Positions 1-8,850 are shown, counted from the stretch's first letter. The stretch is 64,000 bases of DNA from PZPK01 sp965230795 (GCA_965230795.1 OZ246020.1:3162001-3226000); one strand, 5' to 3'. The notes: generated by a model from the letters alone, not told the origin. A program made the numbers and translations.

Positions 1-1
1 T

Positions 2-250
2 GGCGTCCTGATCATGGTGGATGATGATCGTATGCCTCTAAAGGAAGGCGAACAGCCTGAAATGAAATCTGTACGATTTCGGACTCTGGGCTGCTATCCC
101 CTCACTGGCGCAGTAGAATCCGAAGCCACCACGCTTCCGGAAATCATTCAGGAAATGCTTTTGACAACCAGCTCGGAACGCCAGGGACGAGTTATTGACC
201 ATGACCAGGCCGGTTCCATGGAGCAGAAAAAACGCGAAGGTTATTTCTAA
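2..250 (+). CDS. cysD: Sulfate adenylyltransferase subunit 2 (CysD), C-terminal fragment
   Basis: The reading frame is open at the left edge, so only the last 82 codons of the gene are present. The tail has the motif MVDDDRMPL and the closing segment RQGRVIDHDQAGSMEQKKR, both characteristic of CysD, the ATP-pyrophosphatase-type catalytic subunit of ATP sulfurylase. With CysN it converts sulfate and ATP to adenosine 5'-phosphosulfate in the cytoplasm. cysN follows 77 bp downstream on the same strand, which is the usual cysDN operon order. The internal ATG at 14 is not the start, because coding similarity continues upstream of it. Confidence 0.95.
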   Translation, partial: GVLIMVDDDRMPLKEGEQPEMKSVRFRTLGCYPLTGAVESEATTLPEIIQEMLLTTSSERQGRVIDHDQAGSMEQKKREGYF

Positions 251-327
251 TCCACAAACACAAGAACCAGTGAAACGGCGTTGAAAACGGCGCCGCGCGA
301 GACCAGATTCATACAAGAGATTGAAGC

Positions 328-1968
328 ATGTCACACCAATCCGAACTTATCAGCGAAGACATTAACGAATACCTGAAACAACACGAGCAAAAAGAACTGT
401 TGCGCCTGCTGACCTGCGGCAGCGTGGATGATGGCAAAAGCACACTAATCGGCCGCCTTCTGCATGATTCCCAGATGATCTATGAAGACCAACTGGAAGC
501 TATTAAAAAAGACAGCGTCAAGTCAGGCACCAATGAAGGTGAAATCGACCTGGCTCTGCTGGTAGATGGCCTCCAGGCGGAGCGCGAGCAGGGAATTACC
601 ATTGATGTTGCCTATCGCTACTTTTCAACGTCAAAGCGTAAATTCATTATTGCCGATACTCCAGGACACGAGCAGTACACGCGAAACATGGCGACTGGCG
701 CCTCGACAGCCAATTTGGCAATCATCCTTATTGATGCCCGCCATGGCGTTCTGACGCAAACGCGCCGTCATTCATTTATCGCATCACTTCTTGGCATCAA
801 GCACGTGATCGTCGCCATCAACAAGATGGATCTGGTGGATTACAGCGAAGAGCGCTTCAATGAAATCAAACAGGACTACCTGAAGTTTTCTGAACAACTG
901 GAGCTCAATGACATTCAGTTTGTTCCTTTGTCGGCCCTGAAAGGCACCAATGTCGTTAGCATCAGCGAACACACGCCGTGGTTCAAGGGCAAACCCCTGA
1001 TGGAGATCCTGGAAACCGTCGAAACCGCCAAGGACAAGAACCTTGAAGATTTTCGCCTTCCGGTTCAATACGTTAACCGTCCAAACCTGAATTTCCGGGG
1101 GTTCTGCGGCACCATCGCTTCGGGAATCATCAAACCCGGCGACGCTGTAATTGCCCTGCCGTCGCATAAAACCAGCCGCGTCAAATCCATCGTTACTTTC
1201 GAAGGCGAGCTGGACGAAGCCTTTGCTGATCAGGCTGTCACCCTGACGCTGGAAGACGAAATTGATGTCAGTCGCGGCGACATGCTGGTCAAACCAGATA
1301 ATGTTCCGGATACCAGCTCAGCTTTCCAGGCCAATATCGTCTGGATGACAGAGACACCTCTGAAACCCGGCAAGCTGCTTGATATAAAGCTGGGCTCCAC
1401 ACTGGCATCGGGCTCGATCCAGAAAATCGAGCACGTAGTGGACGTCAACACGCTTGAAAAACACTCGGCAGACCAATTGGAGCTAAACAGCATTGCCCTC
1501 TGTAACCTTCACCTTAATCAGACCGTTGCCTTTGATCCCTATGCAGAAAACTGGGCAACCGGTGCTTTCATCCTGATTGATCGCCTGACCAACGTTACCA
1601 TCGGCGCCGGCATGATTGTTTCGAAACTAGCCGACGACCAGCTCGACAGCTGGGAACCTGTTAGCGCTCAAGAGCGTCATGCTCGCCTAGCTCAGACGCC
1701 ATCGATTATCGGCTGTTTCGGCGAAGCCGCGGATGTGCTGGCACAGGCGGTTGAGCGCAAACTCTTCAATCTGGGCCGCTCGGCTGTTCTGATTGATGAC
1801 AACATGGCTGCGGACGATGAAGCTAAACTGACCATTGCCAAAGCCCTGAAACAGGCAGGTCTGATTGCAGTTTGCGCATTGAGCGCAGAAAGTGACGTAG
1901 TGGATCACAGCCTGAGTGCAAAACAGGATGGCGATATTCCTGCCAGCGTGAAAGCACTACAAGCATAA
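328..1968 (+). CDS. cysN: Sulfate adenylyltransferase subunit 1 (CysN) with vestigial APS-kinase-like tail
   Basis: CysN is the GTPase subunit that drives ATP sulfurylase. The EF-Tu-type G domain is intact: P-loop GSVDDGKST at residues 31-39, DTPG near 110, NKMD near 165. Beta-barrel domains follow to about residue 450. The protein has 546 residues, longer than a plain CysN (about 475) and shorter than a CysN-CysC fusion (about 630). The extra 90 residues (457-546) resemble APS kinase (KLFNLGR...VLIDDN, then KQAGLIAVCAL), but the kinase P-loop is replaced by CFGEAADVLAQ and the middle of the domain is missing. The GTPase should work; the tail should not phosphorylate APS. No separate cysC lies in the window. 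Confidence 0.95.
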   Translation: MSHQSELISEDINEYLKQHEQKELLRLLTCGSVDDGKSTLIGRLLHDSQMIYEDQLEAIKKDSVKSGTNEGEIDLALLVDGLQAEREQGITIDVAYRYFSTSKRKFIIADTPGHEQYTRNMATGASTANLAIILIDARHGVLTQTRRHSFIASLLGIKHVIVAINKMDLVDYSEERFNEIKQDYLKFSEQLELNDIQFVPLSALKGTNVVSISEHTPWFKGKPLMEILETVETAKDKNLEDFRLPVQYVNRPNLNFRGFCGTIASGIIKPGDAVIALPSHKTSRVKSIVTFEGELDEAFADQAVTLTLEDEIDVSRGDMLVKPDNVPDTSSAFQANIVWMTETPLKPGKLLDIKLGSTLASGSIQKIEHVVDVNTLEKHSADQLELNSIALCNLHLNQTVAFDPYAENWATGAFILIDRLTNVTIGAGMIVSKLADDQLDSWEPVSAQERHARLAQTPSIIGCFGEAADVLAQAVERKLFNLGRSAVLIDDNMAADDEAKLTIAKALKQAGLIAVCALSAESDVVDHSLSAKQDGDIPASVKALQA

Positions 1969-2073
1969 GTTCATAATACATGGACCAACAGGGAGCCTAC
2001 TCGAAAGACTGGCTCCCGATTATCCGCGACGACTCATCCAGCCCCCGTTACCCAACAATTCTGACTCACGACA

Positions 2074-3108
2074 ATGGCCATTCAATCACTGATCTTTCAC
2101 CGCATCACTCGCTGGGAAGAAGACCAACCTGCCAAATTAACGCTACGTGAAGAAATCTGTAATGTAACAGCGGATCACGAAGCGCTCTTCAGCCAGTGCA
2201 AGAAGCTGTTTCAGTTCCGTGCCGGAAAACTCTTTGGTCGCTTCGATGAAGATTACAGCAAGGCTCCCTTTCAAAACTGGTTGAAGGAGCAGCAAAATGG
2301 AAAAATCAGCTTTCCGCGCCTCTCTTCACTGTATGCCAATCAGCTTAAGGAGCTGATCGACAAGACCAATGAAAGCTACGACGGCTACATCTGCTGCATT
2401 CTTGAAGATCGGGCCGACGGCGCCCGATTCTATATATTCATGCTTGAAACCAGCTCAGGCATGCAACTGGATCGTGATCTGGAGCTGGATACTGTCGATT
2501 ACCTTAACACCTCCAAGCTTGATTTGGCCCTGAGAATTGAGTTGAGCGACTGGATATCCGAGGATGCCGAAGCCCCCTACCTCAGCCTGATAAAAAGCCG
2601 CACCAGAGCCAAAATAGGAGAAGCCTTCAGCCTGAGCACTGGCTTCAAGAGCAGCGTCGATACAGCGAAGGAAACTGAAGCATTAATGGAAATGCTTGCA
2701 GGCTATACCAAAGACAGCGCCCCAAAAGATGCGGCCCTGGTACGCCAAAAAGCCTATGACTTTTGTGTTGAGCAACAGCAGCTGGGCGAAGCGGTGCCAA
2801 TCAATGAATTGTCCGGCTATCTCGATGAAAATCAACCAACCCGCTTTGCGCAGTATGCTTCTGAACAGTCAGACATGAATCCGGACAAACACATCCGGCC
2901 GGATACACGTAAACTGAAACACCTGGTGAGACTATCCGGCAAAGGCAATGGCTTGAGCTTGTCGTTTTCTTCCGACCTGATGCAACAAACCATATTGTTT
3001 GACGAAAAAAGCGATACCCTGACGATCACCGCGATCCCCAAATCGCTGAAGAAACAGATCATAGAGCACCTGAAAGAAGCCCAGGAAAATAATGATGGAC
3101 ACGCTTAA
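2074..3108 (+). CDS. ndpA: Nucleoid-associated protein NdpA/YejK
   Basis: A 344-residue cytoplasmic protein with full-length similarity to the YejK/NdpA family of nucleoid-associated proteins. It begins with the family's typical MAIQSLIFHRI-type opening and contains the conserved FGRFDED region near residue 50 and the late VRLSGKGNGLSLSFSSDL segment. No signal peptide or membrane segment is present. Members bind the nucleoid; the exact role is not settled. The stop codon overlaps the next gene by 17 bp, so the two are probably translated from one message. Confidence 0.9.
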   Translation: MAIQSLIFHRITRWEEDQPAKLTLREEICNVTADHEALFSQCKKLFQFRAGKLFGRFDEDYSKAPFQNWLKEQQNGKISFPRLSSLYANQLKELIDKTNESYDGYICCILEDRADGARFYIFMLETSSGMQLDRDLELDTVDYLNTSKLDLALRIELSDWISEDAEAPYLSLIKSRTRAKIGEAFSLSTGFKSSVDTAKETEALMEMLAGYTKDSAPKDAALVRQKAYDFCVEQQQLGEAVPINELSGYLDENQPTRFAQYASEQSDMNPDKHIRPDTRKLKHLVRLSGKGNGLSLSFSSDLMQQTILFDEKSDTLTITAIPKSLKKQIIEHLKEAQENNDGHA

Positions 3109-3532
3109 ACTCATCGGCAGCCTGTTGATAGCCGTTGGGCTTATCCTTTCCGGACCAACAACAGCCCATGAGAATCACTGCGAGGATACTCAGCTCGGCG
3201 CGTACATGGCGGATATGAAAAAGGCCCGGAAACAACTAAAACGCGCAATACGAAACGAAGACTTTGCCGAAATCATCGAACATGCCCAATCGATTCAGAA
3301 GCTGGCCAAACAATCCAGCGAACTCAAACCACTGAAGTACAAGCACTCTCCTGAAGCGTTTGAAAGCCGAAAAACAGACTATGCAAAGAGCTACGGACAA
3401 CTTGGCAATGCACTGGATGGTCTTATTGCAAGTGCCCGGAGCCAGTCTGCAGAGAATCTGGATGAATGGCTCTCCCGGATAAACCGCATTCGAAAACAAG
3501 CGCACAAAAGCTTTCGTCTTGAATGTGATTGA
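3092..3532 (+). CDS. Periplasmic cytochrome b562-like protein
   Basis: A 146-residue protein with an N-terminal signal peptide (hydrophobic residues 5-21, likely cut after TTA near residue 25), followed by an all-helical, Lys/Glu-rich domain. It aligns with cytochrome b562: Met42 in DMKKARKQLK occupies the place of the Met7 heme ligand, and His138 in RKQAHKSFR that of His102, with almost the same spacing. Cys30 and Cys145 bracket the bundle and could form a disulfide. The likely role is a small heme protein in the periplasm, although some family members bind no heme. The start overlaps ndpA; a second ATG directly follows the first. Confidence 0.7.
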   Translation: MMDTLKLIGSLLIAVGLILSGPTTAHENHCEDTQLGAYMADMKKARKQLKRAIRNEDFAEIIEHAQSIQKLAKQSSELKPLKYKHSPEAFESRKTDYAKSYGQLGNALDGLIASARSQSAENLDEWLSRINRIRKQAHKSFRLECD

Positions 3533-3691
3533 TCGCGAACTGACACGAGAACAGTCAGGGAACGCGCTGAATAAACCACCTGTTTCACATTTTGTAGCAT
3601 TGACTTCTCAGATTTGGCGCCGCCTGCGCTACAATCTGGCTCCGGAATGATTAGAACAACAAACCCCCACTTGCTGTGACATGGATACACA

Positions 3692-4000
3692 ATGAAGTTG
3701 TTGCTCCCACTAAGCCTGATCTTTGCTTTGATTCTAAGCGGATGCGCTGCGGTCACGATTACCGACTCCGGTGCGTCAGACTTTCTCTATCGACCACACT
3801 ATGAGCAGAGCAAGCACTTTTTCCTTTGGGGTCTGATTGGCGAGCATACCGTTAACACGCAAGACATCTGTGGCGAGCGCCCGGTCAAACAAATGCAAAC
3901 ACGCTTTGAACCCTACGACGTACTCTGGGCAGGGCTGACACTGGGGCTCTATTTACCCCGAACTGCCAAGGTGTGGTGCACACTGGAGAGTGAGCTATGA
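3692..4000 (+). CDS. Bor-family outer-membrane lipoprotein
   Basis: A 102-residue lipoprotein: hydrophobic leader and lipobox ILSGC with Cys18. The mature part matches the Bor family (lambda Bor / Iss): HFFLWGLIGEHTVNTQDICG, then a Gln/Thr stretch, TLGLYLPRTAKVWC at the end, and two conserved cysteines. Bor/Iss proteins are surface lipoproteins linked to serum resistance in E. coli and are otherwise poorly understood. The gene overlaps the next lipoprotein gene by ATGA, so the pair is co-translated. The setting here is chromosomal, with no phage genes nearby. Confidence 0.8.
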   Translation: MKLLLPLSLIFALILSGCAAVTITDSGASDFLYRPHYEQSKHFFLWGLIGEHTVNTQDICGERPVKQMQTRFEPYDVLWAGLTLGLYLPRTAKVWCTLESEL

Positions 4001-4428
4001 CCACACAGATGATCAAACATTGCCTCTCCTCTGCCATTTTAATAGCCGTACTGATGACCTCGGGTTGCGCGGTCATTCATTTTGAAAACGGCCCCGCGGT
4101 CCCGCCACCCGGAGATACCGGTGGCTTTTCCTTTGGTTTTGGTCTATTCGATGATGAAGAAGAGCTGGCACAGCAAAGCCAGATGGTTGAGGCCCTGAGG
4201 CTGCGAAAATGGTATCACCACGGCATCTTTTCCATCGCTGAAATCAGCAATCCCCTGGAAATCGGTCAGGCTTGCATCGGTCAGGAATGGAACCAGGTAA
4301 CAACCGAAGTCACTCCTCTGGACGCGCTGCTGGGTCTTGCCGACAATGCCCTTTTACTGCATGCAAATTCAGCAGGCCTGGATTTATGGTCGCCCTGGAG
4401 CATCGAATACTCCTGCCGAGATCGCTGA
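3997..4428 (+). CDS. Second, divergent Bor-like lipoprotein
   Basis: A 143-residue predicted lipoprotein with lipobox MTSGC (Cys24). A Gly/Phe-rich, acidic linker (residues about 34-60) is followed by a domain whose spacing repeats that of the preceding Bor protein: WYHHGIFSIAEISNP, a central ACIG, a VTTEVTPLDALLG stretch and a final IEYSC. I infer that it is a diverged paralogue of its neighbour with an inserted linker; similarity is weak outside these landmarks. The start overlaps the stop of the first lipoprotein by four bases. It ends one base before the convergent MATE gene, leaving no room for a terminator. Confidence 0.65.
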   Translation: MTTQMIKHCLSSAILIAVLMTSGCAVIHFENGPAVPPPGDTGGFSFGFGLFDDEEELAQQSQMVEALRLRKWYHHGIFSIAEISNPLEIGQACIGQEWNQVTTEVTPLDALLGLADNALLLHANSAGLDLWSPWSIEYSCRDR

Positions 4429-4429
4429 T

Positions 4430-5788
4430 TCACTTGCTGACCGCCGCATTCGGAAAGCGCCTGTTGCGGACATAGATATACAATCCGCCTAAAAACAAGG
4501 CACTGCTCGCCAAGCCAGCTCCGAGCCCCAACCAAACACCAACCGCCCCTAAAGGTTCGAGCAGCAGATAGGCAGCCGGAAACCCAATAAACCAGTACGT
4601 AAGAATGGTTATCGCCGTGGGTGATGCACCCAGTTTAAACCCTCGCAATGCACCCATCAGAATCACCTGCCAGGCGTCGACCAATTGCCAGAATGCGGCG
4701 ACAAACAGAATCCCGATAGCCGTCAGCACCACCGTCTGCCCCGAAAGCGAGCTTACATCTTCCCGCAAAAACAAAAGCGTCAGACTTTCCGGGATCAGGA
4801 TAAACACCATCCCCGCCAAGGATGCGCTGGCCGTTCCCATGAGCAGGCCCGACCGCAAGCTGGCGCGCAGAAAATCCAATTGACGGGCTCCGTAATACTC
4901 ACCTACTTTGACTGACACCGCCTGCGAGATACCCAGGGGAATCATAAAACTCAATGTCGTACATTGGAGAGCGACCTGATGCGCCGCCAGCGCCTCGACA
5001 CCGAGCCAGCCTACCAGAATGGCCGCAGCGGAAAACAACCCGATTTCCATAGCATGAGCTAACCCCATCGGAATACCGAGACGCAAGGATTCTTTCAATT
5101 GGCTCCAGTTGAAACACTGCCAGCCAGACCAAAAGGGATAGTTCCTGAATGCCGGTTTGCGGTAGACCATCACGCATAAACTGACAAACATCCCCAATGT
5201 CACGATGCAGGTGCCCAATGCAATCCCTTCTATTCCCAGAGCAGGAAGCCCTAACTGACCGGTCATCAGGACATAACTCACAGGATAATTGCTCGCTGCC
5301 GCCAGCACACTGATAGGCAGAATCAAGGCAGGATCACCAACACCCAGGATCAGACTGCGCAACAGAATAAAGCCGAAACCCGGCAACAAGGCCCAGACCA
5401 CAACACTCAAATAGCGATCCGCAATGACCACCACATTCTCGGCTTGTTCAAGAGCCAGCAACAAAGGCGGGCTAAACAGGATAAGGAGGCCGAAAAAAAC
5501 GAATAGCATGAGCACGACAATCACCCCCGCCAGTAATGCGCCATGGATGGCTTCCGGCTTGCTTTCGCCTTTAGCAAAGGCGATGAGATTGGCGGTCGCA
5601 ATCAAGACCCCAATGCCAACGACATAGCAGAATTGATATACCACCGACCCCAGGCCGCCACCGGCAATGGCCTCAACGCTTAACTGCCCCATCAGCAAGG
5701 TATCGATGAAAGACATGGATGCGAAGGCCAGCTGCCCAACCACCAGCGGGATGGATAAGCGCAGGGTATCGCGAAAGACCTGACTCAA
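4430..5788 (-). CDS. MATE-family efflux transporter (NorM-like)
   Basis: A 452-residue integral membrane protein with about twelve hydrophobic segments arranged as two related halves, and the MATE signatures PLVVGQLAFASMSFIDTLLMG near the N terminus and a similar GIPMGLAHAMEIGLFS segment near residue 240. MATE proteins export cationic drugs and dyes using Na+ or H+ gradients. Translation starts at TTG, which overlaps the trmH stop (TTGA), so it is likely coupled to trmH. Substrate cannot be inferred. Confidence 0.9.
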   Translation of the reverse strand: MSQVFRDTLRLSIPLVVGQLAFASMSFIDTLLMGQLSVEAIAGGGLGSVVYQFCYVVGIGVLIATANLIAFAKGESKPEAIHGALLAGVIVVLMLFVFFGLLILFSPPLLLALEQAENVVVIADRYLSVVVWALLPGFGFILLRSLILGVGDPALILPISVLAAASNYPVSYVLMTGQLGLPALGIEGIALGTCIVTLGMFVSLCVMVYRKPAFRNYPFWSGWQCFNWSQLKESLRLGIPMGLAHAMEIGLFSAAAILVGWLGVEALAAHQVALQCTTLSFMIPLGISQAVSVKVGEYYGARQLDFLRASLRSGLLMGTASASLAGMVFILIPESLTLLFLREDVSSLSGQTVVLTAIGILFVAAFWQLVDAWQVILMGALRGFKLGASPTAITILTYWFIGFPAAYLLLEPLGAVGVWLGLGAGLASSALFLGGLYIYVRNRRFPNAAVSK

Positions 5789-6477
5789 CGCTTCTGCCCA
5801 CTCCTGATACGTGCATACCAGGCTGAAGGGTCAACAATTTCACCATCCGATTCGCGCACGTCGGGATAGTCGAGACCATTCTGATCGCAATATTTTGCCA
5901 CCTGAGGATGGGCCCAGCGAAAAAAGGTGGCCTGGTAAACCTCTGGAGCCAATCTGGGTGTGTCGTAGCAACCCGAATGATCTCTTTGTTTTTGAGCTTC
6001 TGCGAGAATAATGGCAGCGGCCACCGAGACATTGTATGACTCGACCATGCCCATCATCGGAATGATAATATGTTCATCCGCCGCCTCTGCGGCTTCATCG
6101 GTCACGCCTTTTTTCTCGTTGCCCAGTAAAATGGCACATGCTCCCGTGTAATCCACGCTGCGATAATCGACAGCCGTACCTGAGAGATGAGCCGCATATA
6201 TCCTGAAGCCCTGCTGTTTCAGAGACTGCGTTGCAGTGGACATGGACTCGTGTCGATGGATATCAACCCAGCGATCACTACCCATAGCGGTGCCACTATA
6301 AGGCCGATGCTTATCGAATGGCCACACCATATTCACTGCATGAATGCCAACGGCATCGGCAGTTCTGACCAGGGCAGCGATATTGCGGGGTTTATGAATT
6401 TGTTCAGTCAGCAGGGTCAGGTCCGGCTGGCGCCGATCCAGCGTCCAACGCAACTTCTGATAGCGCTCAGGCGTCAT
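5785..6477 (-). CDS. trmH: tRNA (guanosine(18)-2'-O)-methyltransferase TrmH
   Basis: A 230-residue SpoU-class RNA methyltransferase. The three SpoU motifs are visible: NIAALVRTADAVG near residue 33, LLGNEKKGVTDEA near 117 and MVESYNVSVAAAI near 142, the last two forming the knotted SAM site. It adds a 2'-O-methyl group to G18 in the D-loop of tRNAs. Length agrees with E. coli TrmH (229). It lies upstream of and overlaps the MATE gene, and sits just downstream of a MAPEG gene on the same strand. Confidence 0.93.
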   Translation of the reverse strand: MTPERYQKLRWTLDRRQPDLTLLTEQIHKPRNIAALVRTADAVGIHAVNMVWPFDKHRPYSGTAMGSDRWVDIHRHESMSTATQSLKQQGFRIYAAHLSGTAVDYRSVDYTGACAILLGNEKKGVTDEAAEAADEHIIIPMMGMVESYNVSVAAAIILAEAQKQRDHSGCYDTPRLAPEVYQATFFRWAHPQVAKYCDQNGLDYPDVRESDGEIVDPSAWYARIRSGQKR

Positions 6478-6478
6478 A

Positions 6479-6871
6479 TCATCGTGTTGCCAGAATCAGC
6501 AGATTGACCGCAGCCATGGCAGCGATTGTTAACCAGGTAATCGTCGTACCGTAGAAACGACCTTTCGAGGGCCCCATCCGATGCGACAATCCCCAGGCAT
6601 GTGAGATTCGGGATCCCAGCAACAGCACACCAAATACGTGCATTAACCAGGGTGTCAGGTGATTCAACTCCAGCATGAGTAACAGCAGCAGGCCAATGGG
6701 AATATTCTCTATCGCGTTGGCATGCGCACGCACAGCACTCTTCATGGCTTTCGAGCCTTGTTCATCGCCGAGAGCAATCCCCTCCTTACGACGAAACAGT
6801 GTGACCCGATAAGCCAGCACGAGAACCAGAATCGCCAATAGGCTGCCGTAGATAGGACTAATCACTAGCAT
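6479..6871 (-). CDS. MAPEG family membrane protein
   Basis: A 130-residue protein with four hydrophobic segments and MAPEG-family features: AVRAHANAIENIPIGLLLL in the first half and the RISHAWGL segment around residue 90. MAPEG proteins are small membrane proteins that include glutathione-dependent enzymes in eukaryotes; bacterial members are mostly of unknown substrate. It is separated from trmH by one base, suggesting one transcript MAPEG-trmH-MATE. An AAGGAGC ribosome site lies just upstream of the ATG. Confidence 0.85.
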   Translation of the reverse strand: MLVISPIYGSLLAILVLVLAYRVTLFRRKEGIALGDEQGSKAMKSAVRAHANAIENIPIGLLLLLMLELNHLTPWLMHVFGVLLLGSRISHAWGLSHRMGPSKGRFYGTTITWLTIAAMAAVNLLILATR

Positions 6872-6972
6872 GTTTTGCTCCTTAATTTAATGCGTTGACC
6901 AACAGCTATCTGTCAAACCAGCCGAACCGGCCACCAAATGCTGAGGTGTCGCTAGACTTATTCAGAGGTTCC

Positions 6973-7302
6973 TTAGTTTTTACCGGGCTTTGGACCACCA
7001 TTTCCCGAGGGAAAATTGGTAATTGAGCTCGAATTCGGCATTACTTTCGGAGTACCTTCCTGCTCCACTTCATCAATACGAACAATGGCATTCATTGGAA
7101 TGTAGGTGCGCTTTACGCCGCCAAACTCCGTTTTCAAACGCTCTTCACTGGGATCCACAAGGAGCTGGGATTTTTCACCGAAAAGCAATTGCTCCACCTC
7201 AACAAAACCGTACATTTCGGACGGATAAACGTGCGTTGCGTAAATCTCATACACATCCTCATGATTATAAAAAATCACTTTGTAGGTTTTCTTGGTTTTC
7301 AT
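6973..7302 (-). CDS. DUF1820 family protein
   Basis: A 109-residue soluble protein matching DUF1820, a family common in gammaproteobacteria: YKVIFYNHEDVYEIYA at the start, then YPSEMYGFVEVE, LLVDPSEERLK and YIPMNAIVRIDEVE. Function is unknown; the compact beta-rich pattern and lack of signal peptide suggest a cytoplasmic protein. I chose the ATG at 7302 because family similarity begins there. The open frame extends to 7398 but its extra 32 residues look like untranslated leader. The tail is Gly/Pro/Ser-rich. It is divergent from miaB. Confidence 0.88.
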   Translation of the reverse strand: MKTKKTYKVIFYNHEDVYEIYATHVYPSEMYGFVEVEQLLFGEKSQLLVDPSEERLKTEFGGVKRTYIPMNAIVRIDEVEQEGTPKVMPNSSSITNFPSGNGGPKPGKN

Positions 7303-7449
7303 GTCGATTACGATACATCCAGAGTTAAAAAAATGGACGCGAATCATAGCACATAAGCCCCTCCGAGCCGACACAGCAAACCCATAAAAACGACTCATAC
7401 TCTACGACCTCCTCACCAAAAAACGCTACACGACGAGCCCCCGAGCATG

Positions 7450-7455
7450 TATAAT
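7450..7455 (+). promoter_or_regulatory. Candidate -10 element for miaB
   Basis: A perfect TATAAT sits 42 bp before the miaB ATG in the gap between the divergent DUF1820 and miaB genes. No good -35 hexamer is present at 17 bp, so strength is uncertain. It would drive the miaB-phoH-ybeY-corC cluster. Confidence 0.45.
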
Positions 7456-7497
7456 GCGCGGTCATTTTTTGACCAGCACAACTTTTGACAGCATTAC

Positions 7498-8850
7498 ATG
7501 ACCAAGAAGCTTTTTATTAAAACTCACGGCTGCCAGATGAACGAGTATGACTCATCGCGAATGGCAGATTTGTTGCGCCAGGATCAGGACGTGGAAATCA
7601 CGGACATCGCAGAAGATGCCGACATTCTGCTGCTGAATACCTGCTCAATTCGTGAAAAAGCCCAGGACAAGGTATTCCACCAGCTTGGTCGCTGGAAAAA
7701 ACTCAAGGAAGGCAAACCGGAGCTAACCATCGGTGTCGGCGGATGCGTAGCCAGTCAGGAAGGTGAAGCGATTCGTCAGCGAGCCCCCTTTGTCGACGTT
7801 GTATTCGGGCCACAGACATTGCACCGCTTACCGGAAATGATTAACGCCGCCAAGACAGGCGACATTGGCATCGTAGACATTAGCTTTCCGGAAATAGAAA
7901 AGTTCGACCACTTGCCTGCCCCCGGCGTTGAAGGCCCATCCGCCTTTGTATCCATCATGGAAGGCTGCAGTAAGTACTGCACATTTTGTGTCGTCCCCTA
8001 CACACGAGGTGAAGAGGTCAGTCGGCCGGCTGATGACGTGATAGCAGAAGTCGCGCATCTGGCTGCTCAGGGCGTCCGTGAAATCAACCTGCTCGGCCAG
8101 AACGTCAACGCCTACCAGGGCGAAACCCATGATGGCGATGTCATGGATCTGGCGGAGCTGATTACACTCGTAGCAGCCATCGATGGCATCGACCGAATTC
8201 GTTTCACCACCTCCCACCCCGTCGAATTTTCAGACAGTCTGATTGACGTCTATGCGGAAGTTCCGGAGCTGGTGAGCCACCTGCACCTCCCTGTACAAAG
8301 CGGATCGGACCGAATTTTGGCGGCGATGAAACGTGGGCACATGGCACTGGAATACAAATCGAAAATACGCCGACTGCGTAGTCATCGCCCAGACATCAGT
8401 ATTTCTTCTGATTTTATTATCGGCTTTCCGGGCGAAACGGACAAAGACTTTGAAGATACCATGAAGCTGATCAGCGATATTGGTTTCGACACATCTTTCA
8501 GCTTCATTTACAGCGCCCGTCCCGGCACACCAGCATCGGATCTTGCTGACGACACTTCTGAAGAAACCAAGAAACAGCGCCTGGCCATTCTGCAACAACG
8601 CATCAGTCAGCAGGCCCAGGATATCAGTCGAAAGATGGTCGGAACGATCCAGCGCATACTGGTAACCGGTTTCTCGAAAAAAGATCCCGGAGAGCTTCAG
8701 GGAAGAACGGAAAACAATCGTGTCGTGAATTTCCGGGGATCCATGAGCCGCTCAGACAGCACTCTAATCGGTCGCTTTATCGACGTCCGTATTACTTCAG
8801 CGAACCCCAATTCCTTGCGCGGAGAGCGCATCGATGAAAATGACTATTAA
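7498..8850 (+). CDS. miaB: tRNA-2-methylthio-N6-dimethylallyladenosine synthase MiaB
   Basis: A 450-residue radical-SAM methylthiotransferase. It has an N-terminal UPF0004 domain with three iron-sulfur cysteines (HGCQMN, NTCSIR, GGCVAS), the radical-SAM motif GCSKYCTFC near residue 157 for the second 4Fe-4S cluster, and a C-terminal TRAM RNA-binding domain. It converts i6A37 to ms2i6A37 in tRNAs reading UNN codons. The stop overlaps the phoH-like start by one base, as in the conserved miaB-ybeZ-ybeY-ybeX order. Confidence 0.97.
   Translation: MTKKLFIKTHGCQMNEYDSSRMADLLRQDQDVEITDIAEDADILLLNTCSIREKAQDKVFHQLGRWKKLKEGKPELTIGVGGCVASQEGEAIRQRAPFVDVVFGPQTLHRLPEMINAAKTGDIGIVDISFPEIEKFDHLPAPGVEGPSAFVSIMEGCSKYCTFCVVPYTRGEEVSRPADDVIAEVAHLAAQGVREINLLGQNVNAYQGETHDGDVMDLAELITLVAAIDGIDRIRFTTSHPVEFSDSLIDVYAEVPELVSHLHLPVQSGSDRILAAMKRGHMALEYKSKIRRLRSHRPDISISSDFIIGFPGETDKDFEDTMKLISDIGFDTSFSFIYSARPGTPASDLADDTSEETKKQRLAILQQRISQQAQDISRKMVGTIQRILVTGFSKKDPGELQGRTENNRVVNFRGSMSRSDSTLIGRFIDVRITSANPNSLRGERIDENDY

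Noticed and set aside
3600..3635. TTGACT and TACAAT before the first Bor-type gene as a promoter
   Set aside because: The spacing is 24 bp, too long for sigma-70; no better -35 for the TACAAT.
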